9,621 nucleotides of DNA. Origin: SIG603 sp964370405. Its GTDB lineage: Bacteria > Bacillota > Clostridia > Oscillospirales > Acutalibacteraceae. Location: contig CAYJJB010000071.1 in assembly GCA_964370405.1 (NCBI GenBank), positions 1 to 9,621 on the forward strand, given 5' to 3'. Every line of letters starts with the position of its first letter. Position 1 is the stretch's first letter. Positions 1 to 5,975 of this stretch are shown piece after piece. The notes beneath the pieces are model-generated. The model saw nothing but the letters and a program-made list of their open reading frames with translations. It was not told where the DNA came from and made no database searches. The translations under genes were made by a program, and so were the position numbers.

Positions 1-604
1 TTATTGCAATGCTTGAGCAAAATTCTTCTACATAGCTCATTTGATGACTTGAAAAAAGAACAATTTTGCCGTCATTAATAAGTTCTTTTACCACATCTTT
101 TAGCAGCATAGAGTTTACAGGGTCAAGACCAGAAAAAGGCTCATCAAGTATTACCATATCGGGATTTGCAGATATTGCAGTTATAAGTTGAATTTTTTGC
201 TGGTTTCCCTTAGATAAAGTATTTAGCCTTTTATTTTTATACTCGGTCATTTCAAGTCGATCAAGCCAGTAATTCACAGATTTTACAGCATCATTTTTTG
301 ATACGCCCTTAAGTTTTGTGAAATATACAAGCTGATCCATTATGGAAACTTTTGGGTAAAGCCCACGTTCTTCAGGTAGGTAACCAAATTTAATGTTTCT
401 TCTGTCAATTTCTTTTCCGTCAAGCAAAACCTTGCCGCTATCTTCAAAAAACACACCCATAATTATTCGTATTGTAGTGCTTTTTCCGGCACCGTTTCTT
501 CCTAAAATTCCCAGTGCGTCGCCGCTTTTGGCGCTAAAACATATGTCGTGCAAGACTTTTTTATTACTAAAAGACTTGCAAATATCTTTTAATTCCAGTG
601 TCAA
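1..604 (-). CDS. ABC transporter ATP-binding protein, NatA/YhaQ-like (partial, 3' end outside window)
   Basis: Cytoplasmic ATPase subunit of an ABC exporter; the C-terminal part and any permease lie left of the window. Translating the minus strand gives 201 codons with a complete nucleotide-binding core: Walker A GRNGAGKST at residues 35-43, Q-loop region with GYLPEERGLYPK at 74-85, a signature written LSKGNQQK at 130-137 instead of LSGGQ, Walker B VILDEP at 151-156, D-loop SGLD, and H-loop SSHQM with His187. The EERGLYPK block and the LSKGNQQK signature are typical of the NatA/YhaQ branch (sodium or drug/peptide efflux), so export is inferred, but the substrate cannot be read. The start is TTG at 604-602: GGAGGG at 617-612 sits 7 bases upstream, and the nearby ATG at 611-609 is out of frame. 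It is transcribed divergently from the tRNA cluster. Confidence 0.9.
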   Translation of the reverse strand, partial: MTLELKDICKSFSNKKVLHDICFSAKSGDALGILGRNGAGKSTTIRIIMGVFFEDSGKVLLDGKEIDRRNIKFGYLPEERGLYPKVSIMDQLVYFTKLKGVSKNDAVKSVNYWLDRLEMTEYKNKRLNTLSKGNQQKIQLITAISANPDMVILDEPFSGLDPVNSMLLKDVVKELINDGKIVLFSSHQMSYVEEFCSSIAI

Positions 605-633
605 AATACATCCCTCCAAAATTCGTTTTTTAC

Positions 634-662
634 ATTATAACATATTCATAATTTATAATCAA
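634..662 (-). promoter_or_regulatory. Promoter of the NatA/YhaQ-like ATPase gene
   Basis: On the minus strand TTGATT (662-657) is followed after 17 bases by TATAAT (639-634), and the TGT before the -10 box makes it an extended -10. It lies about 30 bases upstream of the TTG start and its RBS. It is back to back with the tRNA promoter, with 32 bases between the two -35 boxes. Confidence 0.75.
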
Positions 663-694
663 ATAAGAAAATAAAAATTTTTTTCAAAAAAGTG

Positions 695-723
695 TTGACA
701 TTTATCAAATTAACGTGTATAAT
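695..723 (+). promoter_or_regulatory. Consensus promoter of the tRNA-Thr/tRNA-Tyr cluster
   Basis: A perfect TTGACA (695-700), 17-base spacer and perfect TATAAT (718-723). Transcription should start near 730, about 26 bases before mature tRNA-Thr. A full consensus match fits strong stable-RNA expression. No other good promoter is seen before pnuC, so this one may also feed pnuC by readthrough. Confidence 0.88.
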
Positions 724-730
724 TGCAAAT

Positions 731-744
731 GTTCTCAAGAGAAC
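731..744 (+). repeat. Palindromic hairpin GTTCTC-AA-GAGAAC in the tRNA leader
   Basis: A perfect 6-bp inverted repeat with a two-base centre lies exactly where the tRNA transcript is predicted to begin. It could cap the 5' end of the precursor RNA, help 5' processing, or be a DNA operator. The sequence alone does not decide between these. Confidence 0.5.
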
Positions 745-755
745 AGCCAACAAAT

Positions 756-831
756 GCTGGTGTAGCTCAGTTGGTAGAGCAGCTGATTTGTAATCAGCAG
801 GTCAGGGGTTCGAGTCCGTTCACCAGCTCCA
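756..831 (+). tRNA. tRNA-Thr (UGU)
   Basis: A 76-base cloverleaf with encoded CCA (829-831). The acceptor GCTGGTG (756-762) pairs with CACCAGC (821-827). The anticodon stem GCTGA/TCAGC (782-786/794-798) encloses the loop TTTGTAA with anticodon TGT at 789-791. The T-loop is TTCGAGT. The T-stem AGGGG/CCGTT contains a G-G mismatch (806 with 818) and a G-U pair, which is unusual; see findings. Confidence 0.95.
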
Positions 832-834
832 TAG

Positions 835-879
835 CCTGATGTCAGGTAAACAAAGTAGAAGCACTTTTAAAGTGCTTCT
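835..879 (+). repeat. Two inverted repeats in the spacer between the tRNAs
   Basis: CCTGA-TG-TCAGG (835-846) is a perfect palindrome. AGAAGCACTTT (857-867) pairs with AAAGTGCTTCT (869-879) to form an up to 11-bp hairpin followed by a short T-rich stretch (TTTAT). The second could be a weak terminator after tRNA-Thr, but tRNA-Tyr begins only 6 bases later with no promoter of its own, so a spacer structure guiding precursor processing is more likely. Confidence 0.55.
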
Positions 880-885
880 TTATAT

Positions 886-970
886 GGGAGAGTTCCCGAG
901 TGGCCAAAGGGGGCAGACTGTAAATCTGTTGCTTTCAGCTTCAGTGGTTCGAATCCACTCTCTCCCACCA
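886..970 (+). tRNA. tRNA-Tyr (GUA)
   Basis: An 85-base class II tRNA with a long variable arm and encoded CCA (968-970). The acceptor GGGAGAG (886-892) pairs with CTCTCCC (960-966), with discriminator A967. The anticodon loop CTGTAAA carries GTA at 920-922. The T-arm is regular: AGTGG, loop TTCGAAT, CCACT. It is cotranscribed with tRNA-Thr from the promoter at 695-723. Confidence 0.96.
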
Positions 971-973
971 AAT

Positions 974-1010
974 AAAACTTACAAGTCAAAAGCTTGTAAG
1001 TTTTTTATTT
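974..1010 (+). terminator. Intrinsic terminator or attenuator after the tRNA cluster
   Basis: AAAACTTACAAG (974-985) pairs with CTTGTAAGTTTT (993-1004), 12 bp around a 7-base loop, followed by a T-rich tract to 1010. It starts 4 bases after tRNA-Tyr. The AGGAGG of pnuC begins 3 bases after the T tract, so the hairpin separates the tRNAs from pnuC or gates readthrough into it. Confidence 0.85.
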
Positions 1011-1023
1011 TGAGGAGGAATTT

Positions 1024-1710
1024 ATGAATCCGGTGTTATCTTTTAAAAATTTAACTAAATTTGAGCTTTTGTTGTGGATAGCTTCGTTACTAGCTGTGCT
1101 AATAAGTGGTGTTTTTAACCCTAGTGCAATACTCTCCACTATTGCCTCATCGGTAGGCGTTACAGCGCTTATTTTTGTTGCAAAGGGTGATGTGTTAGGG
1201 CAAGTGCTTACGGTGGTTTTCTCACTGTTTTACGGGGTTATATCGTTTTCTTTTAGCTATTATGGGGAGATGATAACTTACTTATGCATGACCATGCCCA
1301 TTGCAATGCTTTCAGTTGTATCTTGGCTTCGACATCAATATGATAAAGAAAAGTCAGAGGTCTTAGTAAATAAACTAAAAAAGCCTGAAATTGTTTTTAT
1401 GTGGGTGCTTACAGTAGTAGTTAGTGCAGCTTTTTACTTTATTTTGCTATATTTAAATACAGCAAATGTTTTGGTAAGTACATTTTCTGTTACCACAAGC
1501 TTTCTAGCTTCTTACTTAACATTTAGAAGAAGTAAATTTTATGCGCTTTCTTATGCCGCAAACGATATAGTTTTAATAGTACTGTGGGTATTTGCAACGT
1601 TTGATGACATAAAATATTTACCAATGATAATTTGCTTTATTATGTTTTTTGTAAATGATATGTATGGCTTTGTAAACTGGAGCAAAATGCATAAAAGACA
1701 AAATGCGTAG
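1024..1710 (+). CDS. pnuC: PnuC-type nicotinamide riboside transporter
   Basis: An integral membrane facilitator that takes up nicotinamide riboside (NMN in older literature) for NAD salvage; uptake is driven by phosphorylation of the substrate by a cytoplasmic kinase. The 228-residue length fits PnuC. Hydrophobic segments lie at about 14-31, 38-53, 57-76, 84-101, 122-145, 148-166, 172-192 and 197-212. Two conserved blocks identify the family: the region around YYGEMITYL (79-87) continuing through MPIAMLSVVSWL, and the C-terminal FFVNDMYGFVNW (208-219). The start has AGGAGG (1013-1018) five bases upstream. It begins 53 bases after tRNA-Tyr, directly behind the terminator-like hairpin, with no clear promoter or NAD riboswitch of its own, so expression probably depends on readthrough from the tRNA promoter or a weak start that I cannot see. 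Confidence 0.92.
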   Translation: MNPVLSFKNLTKFELLLWIASLLAVLISGVFNPSAILSTIASSVGVTALIFVAKGDVLGQVLTVVFSLFYGVISFSFSYYGEMITYLCMTMPIAMLSVVSWLRHQYDKEKSEVLVNKLKKPEIVFMWVLTVVVSAAFYFILLYLNTANVLVSTFSVTTSFLASYLTFRRSKFYALSYAANDIVLIVLWVFATFDDIKYLPMIICFIMFFVNDMYGFVNWSKMHKRQNA

Positions 1711-1801
1711 AGTATAAAGAGAGTAAAAGTTACAAATAATATTATATCAACTCGGACATGATGAATATAGACTTTTTTAGTATAATTTTTTAGTAGAAGA
1801 C

Positions 1802-1830
1802 TGTACTTGAATGTAAAATTATGTTATAAT
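1802..1830 (+). promoter_or_regulatory. Probable asnB promoter (extended -10)
   Basis: TATAAT at 1825-1830 is preceded by TGT, an extended -10, with only a weak -35 (TGTACT, 1802-1807, 17-base spacer). A second TATAAT at 1781-1786 has no good -35. The 150-base gap after pnuC (1711-1860) holds no clear terminator and no T-box leader, so asnB could also receive readthrough from pnuC. Confidence 0.65.
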
Positions 1831-1860
1831 AATCAAAAATGTTTTTAGGAGGTTTTTAAA

Positions 1861-3666
1861 ATGTGCGGTATAGCAGGATTTGTTGGAATTGAAGAAGATA
1901 AAGCACAAATTATTAAAAAAATGACTGAAAGAATTAAGCATAGAGGACCAGATGCGGAAGGCTTTTATATAGATGAAGATGTTGCTTTAGGGCATAGAAG
2001 ACTTTCTATTATTGACTTAGACAGCGGTAATCAACCGATATTTAATGAAAATAAAGACTTAATTATAGTTTTTAATGGAGAAATTTATAATTATTTGGAT
2101 TTAAAAAAGGAGCTTGGTGAATATAAGTTTCAAACTAAATCTGATACAGAGGTTTTAATTCACGCCTATGAAAAATGGGGCAAAGATGTTACTAGTAAAC
2201 TGCGTGGAATGTTTGCATTTGCTATTTGGGATAAAAGAAGTAAAGAGCTGTTTATGGCAAGAGATCCATGGGGTATAAAACCGCTTTATTATCAGTTTAA
2301 CAATAATACATTCATGTTTGCATCTGAAATTAAAGCATTTTTAGATCATCCTAACTTTAAAAAAGAGTTAAATGAAGACATTTTAAGGGCGTACCTATGC
2401 TTTAACTCTGTTCCTACAACTCAGTCAATGTTTAAAGATGTGTATAGAGTAGAACCTGGACAACAGCTTCTTTTTAAAGATGGAAAAATTGAAGTTTCAA
2501 CATATTATGAGCTTAATTTTAGCGAAAATGGCGAGTATGGTGATTTAACACAGGAAATTGCTGATGCTATGGAAGAGTCAGTAAAATATCATGAAATTGC
2601 AGACGTTGAAGTTGGTTCATTTTTATCAAGTGGTGTAGATTCATCGTATTTAGTATCACTTGCAAAACCTGATAAAACCTATACTGTAGGCTATGAAAAC
2701 CCAAAATATGATGAAACATCTCATGTAAAAGATTTGGCACAAAAATTAAATATCCATAACAATTCAAGAATAATTAGTCGTGAAGAATATAAAAATGCCG
2801 TGGCTAAAATTGTATATCATATGGATGAACCTTTGGCAGACCCTTCTGCAAATGCTCTTTACTTTGTGTCTGAAATAGCCTCAAAAGATGTTAAAGTTGT
2901 TTTAAGTGGAGAGGGTGCCGATGAGTTTTTTGGTGGATACCAAACGTATTTAGAGGAGCTTGACCAAACTTGGTATAATAAAATACCATATTTTATTAGA
3001 AGGCCTGCATCTTTTATTGCTGGAATTTTGCCGCCAATTAGGGGACTTAACTTTATATATAGAAGAGGTTTGAAGTTAGAAGATCACAATATTGGTCTTG
3101 GCAGAGTGTTTAGAGATGACGAAGCTCTATCAATTTTGAAAAATAAAAAGCAAATTAAAACCAAAGAGATTACAAAGCCTTTTTATGATAAATATAAAAA
3201 TAATAGTAGCATGGTAAAAAGACAAGTGATAGATTATTATTTTTGGCTTGTAAGAGATTTTTTACATGCTGTTGATAGACAAACCATGATATTTGGGTTA
3301 GAGGCGAGAACTCCATATCTTGATGTTAAGGTGCAAGAAATAGCATCAAAACTTAAAGTTAGTGATAAAATTGAGGGAAGAAAAACAAAAATGGCGCTTA
3401 GAGAAGCGGCAAAAAGAGTAATTCCTAATGAGTCATATAAAAAAGAAAAATTAGGTTTTCCTGTGCCTCTTAGAGAGTGGATAAAAGAAGATGACTATTA
3501 TAATGATATCAAGGCAGAGTTTAATAGTGAAATTGGAAATAAGTTTTTTGATGTAAATAAAATAACAAAGCTTTTAGATGAGCATAAAAATAATAAAAAA
3601 GATAACTACAAAAAAGTATGGGCAATATATATATTTATATTATGGTATAAAGAATTTTTCTCTTAA
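1861..3666 (+). CDS. asnB: Asparagine synthase (glutamine-hydrolysing)
   Basis: Makes L-asparagine from aspartate, ATP and glutamine through a beta-aspartyl-AMP intermediate, in the cytoplasm. The N-terminal class II amidotransferase domain (about 2-200) has the nucleophile Cys2 in MCGIAGF, the glutamine-binding RRLSIIDL (46-53), FNGEIYN (71-77) and SDTEVLI (94-100). The synthase domain has the ATP-pyrophosphatase loop SSGVDSS (256-262), SGEGADEFFGGY (349-360) and EARTPYLD near 481-488. SSGVDSS instead of SGGVDSS is seen in Firmicutes AsnB/AsnO proteins. Length (601) is normal for an intact enzyme. AGGAGG (1847-1852) lies 8 bases before the ATG. No terminator is visible between it and the DUF1846 gene, 69 bases downstream. 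Some relatives amidate cell-wall or other substrates, so asparagine as the physiological product is likely but not proven. Confidence 0.93.
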   Translation: MCGIAGFVGIEEDKAQIIKKMTERIKHRGPDAEGFYIDEDVALGHRRLSIIDLDSGNQPIFNENKDLIIVFNGEIYNYLDLKKELGEYKFQTKSDTEVLIHAYEKWGKDVTSKLRGMFAFAIWDKRSKELFMARDPWGIKPLYYQFNNNTFMFASEIKAFLDHPNFKKELNEDILRAYLCFNSVPTTQSMFKDVYRVEPGQQLLFKDGKIEVSTYYELNFSENGEYGDLTQEIADAMEESVKYHEIADVEVGSFLSSGVDSSYLVSLAKPDKTYTVGYENPKYDETSHVKDLAQKLNIHNNSRIISREEYKNAVAKIVYHMDEPLADPSANALYFVSEIASKDVKVVLSGEGADEFFGGYQTYLEELDQTWYNKIPYFIRRPASFIAGILPPIRGLNFIYRRGLKLEDHNIGLGRVFRDDEALSILKNKKQIKTKEITKPFYDKYKNNSSMVKRQVIDYYFWLVRDFLHAVDRQTMIFGLEARTPYLDVKVQEIASKLKVSDKIEGRKTKMALREAAKRVIPNESYKKEKLGFPVPLREWIKEDDYYNDIKAEFNSEIGNKFFDVNKITKLLDEHKNNKKDNYKKVWAIYIFILWYKEFFS

Positions 3667-3674
3667 TTTTGTAG

Positions 3675-3703
3675 TAGACGTGGTGTGGAATTTTTGTTAT
3701 AAT
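3675..3703 (+). promoter_or_regulatory. Promoter of the DUF1846 gene
   Basis: TAGACG (3675-3680), 17-base spacer and TATAAT (3698-3703), with TGT immediately before the -10 (extended -10). It lies between the asnB stop and the RBS of the next gene. Confidence 0.7.
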
Positions 3704-3735
3704 TAACTATATATTGATTTTGAGAGGGTAGAAAA

Positions 3736-5217
3736 GTGAGACTGGGATTTGATAATGACAAATATTTAGAAATGCAATCTGAAAAAATAATGGAGAGAAT
3801 AGACACATTTGGTAAAAAACTTTATTTGGAGTTTGGCGGCAAATTGTTTGATGATTTTCATGCTTCAAGAGTTTTACCAGGATTTAAGCCTGACAGTAAA
3901 GTGAAAATGCTTTTAAAACTTAAAGAGCAGGCTGAGGTTATTGTTGTAATAAATGCTGAAGACATTGAAACCAACAAAGTAAGGGGCGACTTGGGAATAA
4001 CCTATGATATGGATGTATTAAGGCTAATTGATGCATTTAGGTCTATAGGCTTATATGTTGGAAGCGTTGTTCTTACACGATTTACTGAAAAAAGCAGTGT
4101 TGTAAAGTTTGAGAAAAAACTTAATATGCTTGGTGTTAAAACTTATAGGCATTTTACAATAGATGGCTATCCATCAGATATTAAAACAATAGTAAGCGAT
4201 GATGGATATGGGAAAAATGAATATGTTAAAACAGAACGCTCTTTGGTTGTGGTAACAGCTCCTGGCCCTGGAAGCGGAAAAATGGCAGTGTGCTTGTCAC
4301 AACTTTATCATGAAAATAAAAATGGTGTAAAAGCAGGTTATGCAAAGTTTGAAACATTCCCAATTTGGAATTTGCCACTTAAACACCCTGTAAACTTAGC
4401 ATATGAAGCAGCAACAGCTGATCTTAATGATGTTAATATGATAGACCCATTTCATTTAGAGGCATATGGAGAAACTACTGTAAACTATAATAGAGATGTT
4501 GAAATTTTTCCGATACTCAAAGCAATGTTTGAAAAAATTTATGGCAGTTCACCGTATCAATCTCCGACTGACATGGGAGTAAATATGGCAGGAAACTGTA
4601 TAATTGATGACGAAATTTGTCGTGAGGCCTCAAAACAGGAAATAGTAAGACGATATTATGAAGCAATGTGCTCTTTTGTTAAAGGCAAATGGGGAATAGA
4701 GGTAGCAAATAAGCTTGAGTATATTATGGAAGGCGCTAAAATATCTGTGGATATGAGAAAAACTATTAAAGCCGCTATGACTATAGAGGAAGAGATAGAG
4801 CAGCCTGCAGCAGCAATTGAGCTTAAAGATGGAACAATTATAACGGGAAGAACCTCACAGTTATTAGGGGCTTCATCGGCTATGATGCTTAACGCACTAA
4901 AACATTTGGCAGGGCTTGATGATGATTTACATATGCTTCCAAGAACTGTAATAGAGCCAATACAAAATTTAAAAACAAAGCATATGGGTAATAAAAACCC
5001 AAGACTTCATACAGATGAAATTTTGATTGCACTTGCAATTAGTGCCGCAACTGATGAGAAAGCAAAGTTGGCACTAGATAAACTTAGCGAGCTTGACGGA
5101 TGCGATGTGCATTCAAGTGTTATATTATCGCAAGTTGATGAAAAAATGTTTAGAAGACTTGGAGTTAATTTAACATGTGAAGCAAAGTATCAATCAGCAA
5201 AGCTGTATCATGCGTAA
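3736..5217 (+). CDS. DUF1846 (UPF0371) family protein
   Basis: A 493-residue soluble protein of a widespread family with no established biochemical role. It is recognised from the N-terminal MRLGFDNDKYL and RIDTFGKKLYLEFGGKL, the RGDLGITYDMDVLRL block (83-97) and DMGVNMAGNCIIDDEICREAS (279-299), all typical of DUF1846. VVVTAPGPGSGKMA (171-184) looks like a nucleotide-binding glycine-rich loop, although it is not a strict Walker A (Ala at the first Gly position and Met after Lys), so binding of a phosphorylated ligand is inference only. Length is normal for the family. The start is GTG at 3736, with GAGAGGG (3722-3728) seven bases upstream. It follows asnB on the same strand and is closed by a strong terminator. 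A link to asparagine or glutamine metabolism is not shown by the sequence. Confidence 0.9.
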   Translation: MRLGFDNDKYLEMQSEKIMERIDTFGKKLYLEFGGKLFDDFHASRVLPGFKPDSKVKMLLKLKEQAEVIVVINAEDIETNKVRGDLGITYDMDVLRLIDAFRSIGLYVGSVVLTRFTEKSSVVKFEKKLNMLGVKTYRHFTIDGYPSDIKTIVSDDGYGKNEYVKTERSLVVVTAPGPGSGKMAVCLSQLYHENKNGVKAGYAKFETFPIWNLPLKHPVNLAYEAATADLNDVNMIDPFHLEAYGETTVNYNRDVEIFPILKAMFEKIYGSSPYQSPTDMGVNMAGNCIIDDEICREASKQEIVRRYYEAMCSFVKGKWGIEVANKLEYIMEGAKISVDMRKTIKAAMTIEEEIEQPAAAIELKDGTIITGRTSQLLGASSAMMLNALKHLAGLDDDLHMLPRTVIEPIQNLKTKHMGNKNPRLHTDEILIALAISAATDEKAKLALDKLSELDGCDVHSSVILSQVDEKMFRRLGVNLTCEAKYQSAKLYHA

Positions 5218-5233
5218 AAATATATTTTAGTAA

Positions 5234-5266
5234 GGGCGGTCTTTTGTGACCGCCCATTTCATTTTT
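5234..5266 (+). terminator. Terminator of the pnuC-asnB-DUF1846 strand
   Basis: GGGCGGTC (5234-5241) pairs perfectly with GACCGCCC (5248-5255) around TTTTGT, then ATTTCATTTTT follows. It starts 17 bases after the DUF1846 stop. Confidence 0.92.
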
Positions 5267-5295
5267 ACAAAAGCTATAAAACAAATTTTGACACG

Positions 5296-5324
5296 AAAAA
5301 GGGAGGGCATAAAGCCCTCCCTTT
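5296..5324 (-). terminator. Terminator of the small membrane protein gene
   Basis: AAAGGGAGGGC (5298-5308) pairs with GCCCTCCCTTT (5314-5324) around ATAAA. Read on the minus strand the stem ends in a run of T (5300-5296), so it serves the minus-strand gene ending at 5347. With the terminator at 5234-5266 it insulates two convergent units. Confidence 0.9.
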
Positions 5325-5346
5325 AAATTTGCAATTTATGTATAAA

Positions 5347-5802
5347 TTACGCTTTGTTTTTTGCTGCACCAATAATAAATAGTACAGGCATAATTGCTCC
5401 TGTGAATAGTGATACCCAGTTAATTGGCATTTCACCAACTAAAGCAACATATACTTCATTTGATGATACTATCATAGGTAGTACTACAGCACTAATTATG
5501 CCAAGAAGTAATACTATGATACCAAAAATCATACATACCATAGCTTTTTCTGGTTTCTTTGAAAATGCAACACCTAAAATACCTGTTACAAGTTGTAAAG
5601 CAGAAGCCACAAAAGCTACGATAGTAAGCATATTAAGTAGACCTGTTAGACCGCCGTCTTCAGTCCCGCTTAATAGCGCTGATACAGCTATTGATGCAGC
5701 TGCACTGATACCGCTAATGATAATACTGATACCGCCAAATACTATCATCAAAATTCCTACAACCTTTAAAAAGCCCGCACCTGATGGTTTGTTTTGTTCC
5801 AT
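5347..5802 (-). CDS. Small four-TM membrane protein, function unknown
   Basis: A 151-residue protein with four predicted membrane segments (about 11-44, which may be one long segment or two, 57-80, 86-113 and 127-147) and almost no soluble part. It starts with a short polar MEQNKPSGAG and ends in the basic AAKNKA. No signal cleavage site, catalytic motif or family signature is recognised; the general look resembles small DUF4064-type or unnamed Clostridia membrane proteins, but I cannot assign it. AGGAGG (5816-5811) lies 8 bases before the ATG. It is monocistronic, with its own near-consensus promoter, a palindrome at the predicted start site and its own terminator. The dedicated promoter and palindrome suggest a regulated gene. 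The opposite strand also reads open across this stretch, but it lacks an RBS and is a shadow. Confidence 0.85.
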   Translation of the reverse strand: MEQNKPSGAGFLKVVGILMIVFGGISIIISGISAAASIAVSALLSGTEDGGLTGLLNMLTIVAFVASALQLVTGILGVAFSKKPEKAMVCMIFGIIVLLLGIISAVVLPMIVSSNEVYVALVGEMPINWVSLFTGAIMPVLFIIGAAKNKA

Positions 5803-5827
5803 GTTAAAATCCTCCTATAAAAAATAT

Positions 5828-5847
5828 ATGTGTTAAAACACATGTGT
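5828..5847 (-). promoter_or_regulatory. Putative operator: overlapping palindromes at the start site
   Basis: ATGTGTTAAAACACAT (5828-5843) is a perfect 16-base palindrome. It overlaps a second one, ACACATGTGT (5838-5847). Together they begin 2 bases after the -10 box and cover the predicted +1, a classic repressor position. No regulator gene is adjacent, so the binding protein is unknown. A 5' RNA hairpin is the alternative. Confidence 0.5.
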
Positions 5848-5848
5848 A

Positions 5849-5877
5849 ATGATAGCATATTTGTCGATTTTAGTCAA
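5849..5877 (-). promoter_or_regulatory. Promoter of the small membrane protein gene
   Basis: On the minus strand TTGACT (5877-5872), a 17-base spacer and TATCAT (5854-5849), with TGC before the -10 box (extended -10). The start site should fall near 5842, inside the palindrome at 5828-5843. Confidence 0.82.
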
Positions 5878-5931
5878 TATTAAGCAGTGAAAAAATGAAC
5901 AAATTTTTAATAAATTTGACGAAATTATAAA

Positions 5932-5968
5932 TAAAAAGAAAGACTCCCGACAAAAAGTGTCGAGAGTC
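5932..5968 (-). terminator. Terminator of the 219-residue hypothetical gene
   Basis: GACTC-C-CGACA (5942-5952) pairs with TGTCG-A-GAGTC (5958-5968), a 10-bp stem with one C/A mismatch and a 5-base loop. On the minus strand it is followed by TTTCTTTTTA. It begins 8 bases after the stop codon. Confidence 0.85.
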
Positions 5969-5975
5969 GAGAGAA

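Noticed and set aside
393..674. Plus-strand open frame of 93 codons
   Set aside because: Lies antisense to the ABC ATPase, which has all its motifs; no RBS.
971..1023. NAD-sensing riboswitch upstream of pnuC
   Set aside because: Only a single terminator-like hairpin fits in the 53 bases; no aptamer-like structure.
839..1027. Open frame of 62 codons through the tRNA region
   Set aside because: Runs across tRNA-Tyr and the terminator hairpin; non-coding.
1711..1860. T-box or other riboswitch upstream of asnB
   Set aside because: No specifier stem, T-box sequence or terminator/antiterminator pair; the leader after the extended -10 is only about 25 bases.
5354..5836. Plus-strand open frame of 160 codons opposite the four-TM gene
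   Set aside because: No RBS or promoter, and its composition is the mirror of a hydrophobic gene. The minus-strand gene has promoter, RBS and terminator.
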